Assembly: GCA_025526935.1 (NCBI GenBank)
Contig: JAHLKD010000020.1
Location: 248,001-312,000 of the forward strand
Source: Cladochytrium replicatum
Lineage: Eukaryota > Chytridiomycota > Chytridiomycetes > Cladochytriales > Cladochytriaceae
Reading direction: 5' to 3'
Length of the DNA stretch: 64,000 nucleotides
The position numbers were made by a program, and so were the translations under genes. The notes under the pieces are model-generated. The model did no database searches, had not been told where the DNA came from, and saw nothing but the letters and a program-made list of their open reading frames with translations. Positions 31,639 to 42,431 of the stretch are shown here, piece after piece. The first letter of the stretch is position 1; the number at the start of each line of letters is the position of its first letter.

Positions 31639-33938
31639 ATGTCTGCCATGCTGCTCTCCGGTCTGGTCGCCTTCCCCGCCCTGCTCTTCGTGTACTACCT
31701 GTACCTCCAGCAACGCCTGAGTCGCCGCGTCGCGGCTCTCCGCGCGATCAATCCGACCCTCACGATCAAGACGGCGTGGTACGGAGGTTTCGGTGTCATC
31801 CCGGGCCGATTCCTGGGTCCGATCTTTCGACGCCTGGGATTCTACTTTTCTGAAGGATGGGCGTTCATCCGCGCGTACGAGCCGTTCGCGGATACCGAGG
31901 ACGACGTCTTTGCGCTCGTGACGCCCTACACCACGCATTTCCACATTGCGAACCCGGTCGCCGTGCGCGAGATTACGCAGAGGCGGCCGACGTTTTTCCC
32001 AAAGCCCGTTGAGTTCTGTGAGTATTTCCAGCGCGGGAATTGCAACATGCGTGTGTGTGTGTGTGCTGAGATTGGATTGACGTTTTTCCAGATGGCGTGC
32101 TGCGGATGTATGGCGAGAACGTTGTGACGACGGAGCACGAAGAGTAAGTGCGATGAAGGACCATGTTTCTCGAGATGGTTTATTGGTTTCTTTGAAGCTG
32201 GAAGAGGTTGCGTCGGATTACTGCACCGCAGTTCTCGGAAAAGAACAACTTGCATGTCCAAGAGTCCACCATCGTCGCCATGCAGCAGATCTTGAGTGAA
32301 TGGAAGTCCCGCGAGAACAACAAAGGCGAGGTCGCGACAGTAGATGTCGCTCCGGTAAAAGATGCCCAAAAAAAAAAACAGCAACCACAAAACTCAACTA
32401 ACCGCTTCCCATCAGCTCTCCGTCCGTCTCACCCTCTTCGTGATCTCCGACTCCGCCTACGGCGAGCGCCTCGACCTCGCCACCAACGCCCGCATAACCC
32501 CGCCTGGATTCCAGATGTCCCTTCAGCAATCCCTCGAGATCTTCGCAACGTATCTGCACTTTGTCCTCCTCTCTCGCAAATGGATGTCGATGATCCCGAA
32601 CGAGTTCGTGAAGAGTGTGGTGACGGCGCGCGAGGAGTTTGGGAAGCACATGCGGGCGGTGATCGAGAGGGCGAAGGAGGCAAGGAGGAACGGGATGGGC
32701 GTGGAGTCCAAGTCGCGGTCGACGGTGTTGGGGAGTTTGGTGGAGGCGGTGGAGATGGAGGAGGAGGGGAAGGGGATGAGCGAGAGCGAGATGGTTTCGA
32801 GTGCGTTTGTGTTCTTGTTTGCGGTGAGTGCAGTGCTACTGGTTGCCGTGTGAAATTCATGGATGATTTGTGTTTTAGGGTCATGAAGTAAGTTGATCAT
32901 CTGGGACGTGGACATTGTGTGCAAGATTTGGATTTGTTTAACCCATCAAATCGATGCTTCTCTAGACCACAGCCAACACATTCTCGTTCGCGCTCGCACT
33001 CCTTGCGCTGTACCCAGAATACCAGGAGAAGCTTTACGAGGAAACCAAGCTGGTGACAAAGGGCGAAACTCCTACCTACAAAAACTTCCCCGAGCTTCGA
33101 ATGGCACTGGTGAGTGTCCCGAGTTATAAAAGCCCCACTCTTAACCCTCTGCAACAATCTCAAATCGTTAATGTCCAGGCCATCATGCACGAAACCCTCC
33201 GGATTTTCCCCCAACTCGTCGTCCGTACGTAAACAACGAAAAAAAGAGAGAGAAAAAGGAAAAATCAAACCTCACCTTCTCACCACACTAAACCAATATT
33301 CTATTCCCAGTCCCCAAGAGCGCGTACTGTGGCCCCGAACACACCGACACCTTCCAGCCCATCCTGGGCAAATACAAGATCCCCGCCCTGGACAACCCGG
33401 CCTCCCCCGACCTTTCCCGGACATACATCAACCTGCACATCATGGGCCTGCACCACAACCCGCGCTACTGGGGCGACGACGCCAAAGCCTTCCGTCCCGA
33501 GCGGTTCCTCGAGATGGACTCGAGCGCGACAGAGGACGAGGGCGAGGAAGGGAAGACGCTGATGCGGTACGCGTTTGCGCCGTTCAGCGTCGGCACGCGC
33601 GCGTGCGTCGGGAAGAAATTTGCTCAGGTAAGCTTTTCACCACAGCGTTTTTGCATCAACAACTTTGAAATGACTGGTGGCGGGGTGTTGGGGGGTTTTT
33701 TTTTTGTTTGCAGGTCGAGTTTGTGTGTGCGCTGGCGATGATTGCGCAAAAGTACACGTGGACGGTTTCGAACGAGATGGCGCCAAAGGAGGTGAGGGAG
33801 ACGCCGGGGGTCGCGGCGGAGGTTGTGCAGGCTGCTGCGAAGGCCGAGCTTGAGAAGGCGACGTTCATGCCCAGGAGAGGTGTCACCCTCAAGCCGGCGC
33901 GCTCGCCGCTCCTCACCTTCAGGAGGAGGGATGCTTGA
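31639..33938 (+). CDS. Cytochrome P450 monooxygenase, 9 exons
   Basis: The model is 31639-32017, 32092-32143, 32198-32354, 32416-32823, 32879-32887, 32966-33109, 33179-33224, 33311-33627 and 33714-33938, giving 578 residues. An N-terminal membrane anchor (about residues 4-24) places it at the ER, where it would receive electrons from cytochrome P450 reductase. The I-helix oxygen-activation motif 'AGHETT' is assembled from three exons, with the 9-base exon 32879-32887 supplying Gly-His-Glu. The ExxR motif is 'ETLR' (about 388-391), the PERF motif is 'FRPERF', and the heme-binding loop is 'FSVGTRACVG' with Cys497. The substrate and CYP family cannot be named from sequence alone. It is not part of an obvious biosynthetic cluster. 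Confidence 0.93.
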
Positions 33939-34357
33939 TTAACCAGTGCCGATTGTGTTTATGTCTCTGTTCTATGTTTTCCATTTTTGTCACATTTTCC
34001 GTCCCTCATACGTGCCATAAGCTGGTCACGGATATCTTGTTTTTCACGCCTCTATGCGTGTAAACCTTTCAATATCCAAACATCAAAGAAACAAAGGAAG
34101 ACACACAGTTTGAAGTTCATTGTGATATTTATTCTTTGGGATGGCGAACAAGAAACACAACAAGAAAAACAAAGCTCTCCGCAATATCCCTGCGCTACAA
34201 ACCATGAAAAGTGCAAAACAAAAAAAACCAAAAAATTACACATAAAAATATTACTGAACCAGGCTGAATTTTCTAATAATTCGCATCTAGGGGGGTTGTT
34301 GTTTCCTTCATGTGTACACACAAGAACAGCCGCACAAAAAAGCACAAGATCTGCTCC
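33939..34357. other. Intergenic, convergent 3' ends
   Basis: This separates the stop codons of the P450 gene (plus) and the chitin deacetylase-like gene (minus). It is A-rich around 34150-34260. No gene is seen. Confidence 0.5.
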
Positions 34358-35988
34358 TTAAACCAATGACCGCTCCGCCGTTCCAACCTGGCTGTAACCT
34401 TCCAGCCATGTCACAGTGACACGGTACAACCGTCTGTGCGAAAGCGCCACGACGGCCGCAGCGACGATCGCGACGCTCACGATTGCGATCGCCCATGACG
34501 CCGCCGGGGATATTGGCGGCGACGAGGTGCGCGGGACGGTGTTTGCCAGGTTGGCGTCCTGGCCCGCAGCATCGAACGAGGCTAGTGACGGGACGGATTG
34601 CGATACAACTGATGGTGAGTCGATGGAAGGTGTGATTGTGTCGTGGTCCGGTGAGGGTGTTGATACTGCGGGAGTCGGGGATGGTTTTGGTGAGGGGGTG
34701 GAGACCCAGTGTTTTGAGTAGACGACGCTGGAGTTAACTGGGTTTGATTTGGAGGATGTGTGGGGAGCGGGTTGGGGTGTGACGTGTGTGGAGGATGTGA
34801 TTGTGGGGTTTGCGGGATGGTGAGGCGTGAATTGTACGATGGGGGTGGAAAGTGCATGGGGGAGAGATGCGGTGTGTGGGATCGCAGGCGAGACGGACGA
34901 GTGAGGGGTTGCAGCAGACGTGGCGAGTTTAACAGATGCGGTAGTTGCGCCGTTTGAAGCTTGTGCGACAGAAACCGTGGCCGGAGTGGCATCGGCGTAA
35001 GGTTCTGAGGTGTTGGTGGTTACGCTGGTGTCGAACGCCGCGTTGACAACGTTGCCCCAGCCGCCTTCGTAAGGTTGTTTATTAATACACTCCGAGATGG
35101 AGATGAACCGGAATCCTTTCGATTTTACAAATGCGTGGATCTGTCGAAGCTTTTCCGGCGTTCTAAAAAAAACACAGAGAATCCGTCGTTAGCTGCCGGG
35201 TCTTCAGTCATGAATGAGAGCACGACTTACTCTACAGCGGCGGTGTCGTGTGACAGCGAAGCAATGCCCCTTCCCCGTTCCAACCCCTTTTCGAATGTTT
35301 TGATTGGGTCGTATCCCCTCCACTGCAAAGCAAGAACAGTTGAGTACAACTGGAGGGTTTCTCAAATCCTCAAGCACGTACATCGTTCGTATCCAGTATC
35401 CACAAGATGGTCCAGTACCCCATCTCCTTCAGTACCTTGTGCACTCTCCGGTCCGAGTTTCCGTAAGGCGGCCGCATGACCCGCATACGCTGCCCGATGA
35501 CCCTATAGACCAGGTCCTCATTCCTCTGAATCTGGCCACGAACTTCGTCGTTGGAGAGTTTAGTGAGAGCAAAGTGGTCGTAAGTATGCTGTGCAATCTG
35601 GTGCCCTTCGTCGTACGCCCGCTGGAGAATCGCAGTGTTATTATGGACGTTCTTTCCCTAAAAGCGAGAGTGTGAACAGCTGCGTCTGAAACTACGGGGA
35701 GGGGCGGGAGTACCATGACGAAGAAGGTCGCCTTTATGCCGAGTTCCTTAAGCACGTCGAGGATGGCCGGAGTAAGCGTGGGCTGCGCAGACGTTTGGCA
35801 AAATAAGTCAAATGTTTCATAGACGCTACGACCACAAACGGACGTACATGTGGCCCGTCATCAAACGTCAACGCAAGGGTATTGGGAGTTTTGCAACCAT
35901 GGAAGTCGACGCCATTCTCCTCCGGCGTGCCGGCCCAGGCTAGTGTGAGCAGCGCAAGCAGGGCGGCTAGTACGTAGGGCAGATGCAT
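34358..35988 (-). CDS. Polysaccharide (chitin) deacetylase-like protein 1, membrane-anchored
   Basis: The enzyme class removes N-acetyl groups from cell-wall chitin at the cell surface. The model is 35988-35848, 35782-35714, 35657-35382, 35322-35231 and 35162-34358, giving 460 residues. A signal peptide (residues 1-20) precedes the NodB domain: metal-binding 'TFDDGP' (about 41-46), 'HTYDH', and 'RPPYG' are all present, with Cys at about 33. The domain ends near residue 215 at 'ISECINKQPYEGGWGN'. A Ser/Thr/Pro-rich stalk of about 180 residues follows, then a membrane segment ('AIAIVSVAIVAAAVVAL') and a short basic cytoplasmic tail. The exon phases and the lengths of exons 2, 3 and 4 are identical to those of the paralogue at 48908-50107. 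Chitin as substrate is the likely, not the only, possibility. Confidence 0.9.
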
Positions 35989-36689
35989 CGTCTGCGGATA
36001 TGGTTGGACGCCCTCGGGGCAGCGAGCGAGTTTTAACGGCCAGGCGGACCCAAAATTTGAATTATTGTGAAAAACCACAAAAAATAAAAAATTGTTTTAT
36101 TGTCGTTTGTAGCCGTTATTGGACACACAACTAACGCGAGGTGGAGAGGGACGGCACAGACGAGCGTGTAGCGATGCAACTAAACACAGACAACTGGCAA
36201 CACTGCCGCTGTCCAGTACAGTGGTGGCTTCTATCCGGCCCAGCATTACGCTGAGGATACACAGAAGTTGACTCTTCAAATTTTCACACTCGTCTTCGGA
36301 ACAATTTCTGGATACCCGCTGCCTAATTGAGCCTAATGAGAGATCGCTGGCATGTCCGCAAAATGGAATTAGTCAAACAATGGGTGGAAAACGGTCGACT
36401 ACATTGCAGCTGCAGGATGGAGCCCTCTAGATGAGGCGGAAGCCAATGCATTTATTACCTCTAGCGATGGCTCTACCGATGACGTTCGCACATACCGCTG
36501 TCCCAGTTAATATATGTGCACGAACTGGGACTGAGAATGATACTGAGAGACGCTCTTCTTACTTTACATGATGCAGTATACATGCTCCTGGTAAGCAATC
36601 CCATCACACAGCCCTGGCTCAACACCAAATTGATGTTGGACACCTTTATCAGGATGACATTAAAGAAGGATCCAGGCTCACTTGCAGCA
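35989..36689. other. Gene-free region
   Basis: This is the upstream flank of the deacetylase gene and DNA leading into the methyltransferase relics. There are short open frames only, with no recognised motif. Confidence 0.4.
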
Positions 36690-37640
36690 CCATCTAGTGA
36701 AGACGCTGAACAATGGAGTTAACGTCATTGGGATCACGAATGAGGAGCTGAAATCTGGCATGAAGATTCTCTACGTTGGGTATGAAACCCTGCGCAATCA
36801 CTTTTGTGTAGATCGATTGACTTCCAAATATCCGCAGCTTTCTGGCGGAGCTAGAACTTGATTTCCCAGAAGGAGAGTACCACGGCTCGGTAATTATCAA
36901 GCTTGCAAAACGCGACTCAGGTTCTCACACACCAATGAAAAGGACTTGAGTCCCACCGAGTGGTCAAGGGCTTTCAAGAGCACCGGTCGCAGGATCGAAG
37001 ATGTTGATGCAAATGTGTGCAATTGCCTACCTCGTAAGTTGAGAACGTTGTAAATAATTGGCCATCACCTCACGTTTATCCTCATAAAAACGATGACAGC
37101 ACCTTCGACTATGTACTTAATCAAGCTATTCTTATCTCACTCGAAACTAAAAAACGCCCTCAAGTACGCGGAGATATATATCCAGTTCTTCGCCGCTCGT
37201 GTTGTCAACGCGTCTACGGGTAAAACCAGATACAAAAACTGGCTGACATCCACATGCCTAACCCGTGATCTTCTATCATCTTCCAGCGAACGACTTGAGA
37301 AAGTATGTGGATCAAAGCGGACTCATTGACAAGCCTGTGACACTGCGACGTGCGCACCGTGGGGATGGGAGGGCAAGATCTGGGAGTTCTGGATCAAGGA
37401 CGGTCGAATGGGTGCTCAAGGCCTGGCCCCTTATGCGGTCAAAGTGCTCGGTGTGAGCGTGGAGGAGTGGTCGGAATTTATCGAGAAGTACTTGCAAGAG
37501 TTAACCAACGGGAAGGCTTCATGAACATTGTAAGTTGCTCATTGTTTCTCGCTTGGAACAATCCTCTGAATTGAAACACGTAGTTCCGCGTTTATGGGAG
37601 AAAGAAGGCAGGTGTCAACTACAAAAACTGAAGGCTCTTT
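36690..37640 (+). pseudogene. Decayed SAM-dependent methyltransferase copy M1
   Basis: Plus-strand fragments read in order 'NGVNVIGITNEELKSGMKIL', 'FLAELELDFPEGEYHGS', 'LSPTEWSRAFKSTGRR', 'IYIQFFAARVVNASTG', 'ANDLRKYVDQSGLIDK', 'VLGVSVEEWSEFIEKYLQEL' and, after a probable intron, 'FRVYGRKKAG'. They parallel copy M2. The frame changes several times, and the residue that should be Asp before the SAM-binding Gly is Tyr here ('ILYVG' versus 'VLDVG'). The 'CGTGIW' portion of the binding loop is missing. Non-functional. Confidence 0.65.
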
Positions 37641-37979
37641 TGCTCAGTTTTTCTTTGCCGCACTTCAATGTCTTTTCCTCTGATGAAAATTTTGATTTGT
37701 GGGTTGATGATGGGGATGCAGATTGTCATAAGATCAAGCTTTAAACAGCTTGCCAAGAAGGGACTTGATGGGGGTTCGAATTGTCATGGGCAGCTCTCTC
37801 TCCACAAGTGAGCAATTCCCGCCGCCAATGGGGCCGCGCAATTGGCGAATCCATCAACACTCTGTTTGCTGATTTTAAAAAACCATGGTGCCGTACATGC
37901 TTCCAGTAAGCGTGAAAAGAAGTAAGGATGATAATATATTCAGAAACTCATATTGTGATCGTTAGGATGATATAAAAGA

Positions 37980-39038
37980 GGGATCTCGACTAAACCTAGA
38001 ACACCACCCTGTCCAAGAGTAAGTACGGCGGTGTCAACTTCATCGGCGTGATGAATTCCGATTTGACCACTGGGTTGAAGGTGCTTGATGTTGGGGTGAG
38101 CAGAGATTCAGTACCAATTTACAGAGTGAGATCTAAGAATGCACATTTTAGGTGCGGCACTGGGATTTGGTTGGCAGAGTTGGACCGAGATTTTCCAAAT
38201 GGAGAGTACCGTGGAGCGGTGTGATTGACATGAGGATATTTTGCCAAACATCAAGATGTACTGACCGCCACGATGTGGGATCTAAGTACAACCGAGTGGG
38301 CGAAAGCTTTCAAGAATACGGGACGCAAAGTCCATGTCGTTGAGGCTAATGTGTGCGATCGGTTACCCTGCAAGTGAATCCCTGGTATTTGCACTGCTCC
38401 CGATTCACATAAGTTCCTTTATTTACTTTCTGTAGATGAGGATACTACGTTTGACTATGGTACGGGATGTGCATTTAGCTTACTGGCATAACTAAAAAAT
38501 TTATATTCTCTCCTTCAACAGTTCATCAGCAGTTTGTTCTTGCGGGAGTGCCTGATAAGAGTTGGCCGCATGGGGTTCTCGACGTCACAGAGGTTTTGTA
38601 CGGGTAGTCAAAACAGATGGTTGTTGCTCACTCTATGTTTCCAGATGGACGTTATCCCGCAATTTACTGGAACGCCTGGCCCATACAACCAAAAGCGCAC
38701 GGAAATTTATACGCAGTTCTTTGCTGCAAGAGGTGTGAATGTATCGATGGGTACACGCACCTTTGTGTATTGCTTGTTTATCATTTTGCTGTTGATGCTT
38801 CGTGTCCCAGCAAATGACCTCTGCAAACATCTTACCGACAGTGGGTTGATCTCGGACCTCTACACTGCCCGCCGATGTGCACCGTGGGGTTGGACGGCAC
38901 ATTGTCTGAATTTTGGATTTCATGGGTTTGTCACCGTATGCTGCCAAAGTTCTCGGCGTGAGTTCCGAAGAATGGGCGGATTTCACCGACAACTATTTGC
39001 AAGAATGGAAGGACCAAAAGGCTTTTATGACATTGTAA
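37980..39038 (+). pseudogene. Decayed SAM-dependent methyltransferase copy M2
   Basis: Fragments on the plus strand include 'VNFIGVMNSDLTTGLKVLDVG', then 'CGTGIWLAELDRDFPNGEYR' (class I methyltransferase SAM-binding loop), 'LSTTEWAKAFKNTGRKVHVV', 'TEIYTQFFAARGVNVSMGT', 'ANDLCKHLTDSGLISDL' and 'VLGVSSEEWADFTDNYLQEW', ending at about 39038. The junction inside the SAM loop (around 38096-38150) is one base out of phase for any GT-AG intron, and other frame changes occur. I judge it a pseudogene, less decayed than M1. The substrate is unknown. Confidence 0.6.
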
Positions 39039-39349
39039 GGAACCGATGCGTATGCTTTTGTGGTAAATGTGTTCACGCACCATCCAATCTGTAGAGAAGG
39101 CCATTAAGTGAACTCAATTCACCGAGAAATACCCCTACAGTGTTTTTTCTGATGTTAGTTGAACCGGCCTATAAAAATCTCTCTGTTTTCTGTAATTCAA
39201 AATTGAAGTATAATTATAAAGGTATCTTTGACAAGTTCATTGACTCAACGCGCGTGTGCGTTCGGATCACAAATGCTCGTCCGCTCAAACCCGATCACAC
39301 AACTGTCCCAGGAGCATTTGGGGAGGCAATTCTGCGGTAGAGCTATTAA

Positions 39350-40500
39350 TTTCGAATGAATATCAATGTCTTGAGATTATCCTATTTCTGCATAGTGAAG
39401 CTTCAGATCCATGAACCCATCGGGAACAAATCATTGAACAGTCGCCAGATCAGCATTCAGGTTGTCACGCTCCTCACTCTGCTAGAGTCAGTGCTGGTGA
39501 AAGAGTCGCTCCTCAGAAAGCAATTAGATTCTCAGCTACCAACCGGGACCAAATCAAATGCGGTTTGTTAGCTGGAGACATGACTCTGATCTAACGTATT
39601 GAACCTTGCACGCAAGGAGACACTTGCGGCGCTATCATCGGAAGCAAACGCGATAATCTTGCGTGCAAGCGGCGCTGTGGCCCAACTTGATGCGAACTAT
39701 AGACTGGATGTAAAAGCCCAACGCAGGCACCTATCACGACAGATTACTAAATGTTCAAAATAGAGATACATGGCTGACCACTCACTGAAGTCACTCTTTC
39801 CAAAGTCTGCGAAACTGATCGGCGTAGAAGGGACCGGCTCAAACCAAGTTGGTGGCGATATTCGAGGTGAACGTAACGTGACAACACAACGTTTTGCAAA
39901 ATGACTCTGTATGGATCTTCTCGATTTTATCTTCCAGGCTATTTCTATGCATTGGGTATGCACAATCAGATGATATCCATGGCAGTCCAGCTTCGAAACG
40001 ACATGAACCAAGGATGTAAAGATTACTATTGCCGTTCGGCGGTCTCGTAATAACCGCCAACGCTTCCTTATACAGACGACAAGTATTGCGCACACCAATT
40101 AAGCCTTCTATATGTATGTACATCCGCAAACCCTCTTGAGAAAACAATCAACTGTATCGTTATTTTTTTTGCAAGCAAGCTGTTTCTCATGCGGGCGAGC
40201 GGTTCACCAAGTACCACGCTAGGATTCAGGAAAATTTTGACGAGATAAAGGCTGCAACTTCTCAAAAGGGCGGCGACAAAGCTCTCAGTTCGATGGACGT
40301 GGAAGGTCATAGTCGTCTGACTGAAGACCAGAGGAAATGGTATGGTGGAGTTGAGATTGACATAATTCTCTCCACAACTTCATATCTTGGTTCTTCTGTG
40401 CCCTAGGGTCCTCGGTCTGGTGAACGAAATTATCGACGAAGGGCTGCACAAGAATCTTACCCCGAGGATTGACTTATTCAACAATGTCACGAACCCGTAA
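39350..40500 (+). pseudogene. Orphan exon-like segments of an unrecognised protein
   Basis: Coding-looking stretches appear on the plus strand: 39450-39570 ('LLESVLVKESLLRKQLDSQL'), 39618-39708 ('ETLAALSSEANAIILRASGA'), 39940-40020 ('YFYALGMHNQMISMAVQLRN'), 40175-40340 (a hydrophilic helix-like segment with 'LTEDQRKW') and 40409-40500 ('LVNEIIDEGLHKNLTPRIDL', with a stop soon after). Some are flanked by plausible splice sites. They could be one multi-exon coiled-coil protein or relics of it. I cannot build a complete model or name it. Confidence 0.3.
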
Positions 40501-40659
40501 AGGGCCATATTGCTTGGTTTAATGTAATCATTCAATCTTGAAATATTGCCCTGTAGCATGAGATCATTTTCCAACAAAAGATACACCATAGCCAAACCAA
40601 TCCTAGTAGACTCGGAACTTGAGAACAAAATCACCCAATGAATCCTAAAGTTTCAAACT

Positions 40660-40990
40660 CACAATGTTCGTTTATGCTTTCCCTTCCACAAATTCTTGCA
40701 GATACTTGTCGACATAGTCGTTCCATTCCTCGGTGCTCTCGTGAATGGAAATGTAGTCTGGATTGTCCGACGTCACCAATCACCAAGAACATCGTGCACA
40801 AAATCGAGCATATGACCGCCGGTGATTCTGAGTATGCGGACCACAGTCTCCCTGTTCGTGATCTTGCGAGCCATCTCGTGAATTTGGTCGCGAGGAAGAA
40901 GGATGCTGTGCGACTTCACCTCACTGTTGAAAAACTTTCCCTATGACGCCAGAGTTGAGACTTGTTGTCCTAAATGTCAGTTCCAATCTA
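40660..40990 (-). pseudogene. Fragment of a methyltransferase C-terminus
   Basis: On the minus strand, 40770-40680 reads 'STEEWNDYVDKYLQEFVEGK' followed by a stop. This matches the C-terminal motif of methyltransferase relics M1 and M2 ('EEW.DF.D.YLQE'). The adjoining part (40920-40800) contains a helix-like segment with 'MARKITNRETVVRILRITGG' in another frame. It is inverted relative to M1/M2. It abuts the SDH1 fragment. Confidence 0.4.
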
Positions 40991-40999
40991 GCGGCTTCA

Positions 41000-41560
41000 C
41001 CGGCGGCGTACAGTCCAGGAACAACATCGTCCTTGCCGTCCTGAATGAGTCGAGACATTTAAGTCAAATCCTAGATAAATGAAAATGGATTCCTATCATA
41101 CCTTCTAGGTGATCACTTCACCAGTGCAGCGGGTCGGGATACCTCCCAGGTTGTAGTGCACAGTGGGCAAAATGGGGTTGAGCTCCTTGGTGACATCGAC
41201 GCCGGTGAAATGGCGGCAGTCTCAGAGATACCCTGGAGACGGAGCTTCAACCCATCTGGGGGCAAGTGGCTCAACTGGAGGTAGATGTGGTCCGTCTCGG
41301 GTCCAACTCCACGTCCCTCACGGATCTCAATGGTCATACTGCGGGACACGACGTCGCGACTGGCAAGATCCTTTGCGGTCGGCGCGTACCTCTCCATGAA
41401 TCGCTCCCCCTCGCTGTTGAGCAAGTATCCACCCTCACCGCGCGAACCGTCGGTAATCTGGCACCCGGCACCGTAGATACCGGTAGGGTGGAACTGCACA
41501 AACTCGAGGTCCTGAAGAGGAAGACCGGCACGAGAGACCAAAGTCGTACATTGTGAAGGT
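41000..41560 (-). pseudogene. Truncated SDH1 (succinate dehydrogenase flavoprotein) fragment
   Basis: The minus strand from 41530 reads the highly conserved mid-section of the mitochondrial succinate dehydrogenase flavoprotein subunit: '[20 protein letters not shown]', '[20 protein letters not shown]', '[20 protein letters not shown]'. A one-base loss in a T run near 41210 shifts the frame, and the next segment ('[16 protein letters not shown]') is only found in the shifted frame. After an intron-like gap, 41060-40990 gives 'VVPGLYAAGEAA' before similarity ends. Both ends of the gene are missing. The functional SDH1 must lie elsewhere in the genome. Confidence 0.85.
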
Positions 41561-42431
41561 GGGAACATTACCACCCAAATCGGGACTCATATGGCACTCC
41601 AAAATGCAGATATCTCCACGGGATTCTCACCTGGGAAGAAAATTTCGCAAAAAACATCCGGATTTTGATCGGCTTGATGCATTCATGGGTCAACGAATTG
41701 GAAGCAACGCACCTCCTGAGCTAACCAAAGAGACTGCTGCCACTATTATAGCACGGAGACTTGCCGGTGGCCGTCGCAAAGAAAGCATTGATGATGCGGA
41801 TAATCTCCTTGAAGTGAATCCTCCGGAAAACGCGGCTACACACAGGTTGGATGATGATGACGATCCTGAGGGTTCAGTTGACGGAACTGGATCTGAAGAT
41901 CAGAGGGAGTTGCACGACATGGGTGGTGAAGAATCATTTGACGAAGAAGACACGATTGCCAAAACCCAAAAAGGAATGGCTCCAATGGTGCCACAATGGT
42001 GTCAAAGAAGTCAAAGTACTCTGTCTACATTCCTGATGATCCCGAGGATGTTGAATATGATGTTGCAACACCACGACCCAAAGCGAAGAAAAAGACATTT
42101 GGAAAGACCCCTACAAAATCGAATCCTCGCAAGCGCTGTGTTTCAGCTAATCTCGACGGTTCCGACAGTGATGATGATGACACTGATCTTGGGGGTAATT
42201 CAAAAGGATCAAAAAAGCGAGGCGCTCGCTTCAGTCCCCAGAAGTACCTGCAAGAAAATCGGCTGGGCAAGCGAAGCGCGAGTGAGAGTAGTAGAGTTAA
42301 ACAGGGAGGTTGAGTTGGCTAGGATCAAACAAGAAGGCGAGTTCAGGACAAAGCAGATGACGGCAAACGCTGAGCACAGGAAGACACAGACAGATATAGA
42401 GTTGAAGAAGTTGGATCTCATGATGGAGTAG
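41553..42431 (+). CDS. Harbinger accessory (DNA-binding-like) ORF
   Basis: The open frame of about 290 residues has no ATG at its start, so the true start lies further in or in a lost exon. Early residues ('[20 protein letters not shown]') and the C-terminus ('[20 protein letters not shown]', a charged helix) resemble the second, Myb/SANT-like protein of fungal and plant PIF/Harbinger elements. The middle is very acidic (Asp runs at about 100-105). The region 41996-42313 is also open in a second frame that keeps the Lys/Ser/Asp-rich character, so a frameshift within this gene is likely. It may be inactive. Confidence 0.45.
   Translation: MKVGTLPPKSGLIWHSKMQISPRDSHLGRKFRKKHPDFDRLDAFMGQRIGSNAPPELTKETAATIIARRLAGGRRKESIDDADNLLEVNPPENAATHRLDDDDDPEGSVDGTGSEDQRELHDMGGEESFDEEDTIAKTQKGMAPMVPQWCQRSQSTLSTFLMIPRMLNMMLQHHDPKRRKRHLERPLQNRILASAVFQLISTVPTVMMMTLILGVIQKDQKSEALASVPRSTCKKIGWASEARVRVVELNREVELARIKQEGEFRTKQMTANAEHRKTQTDIELKKLDLMME

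Noticed and set aside
32429-32924. Open frames antisense to the P450 gene
   Set aside because: They are shadows of a GC-rich coding exon and carry no motif.
34582-34992. His/Pro/Ser-rich 136-residue open frame on the minus strand
   Set aside because: It is an alternative frame inside the Ser/Thr/Pro stalk exon of deacetylase 1; exon phases select the other frame.
41163-41556. Plus-strand open frames over the SDH1 fragment
   Set aside because: They are the complement of a conserved SDH1 coding sequence on the minus strand.
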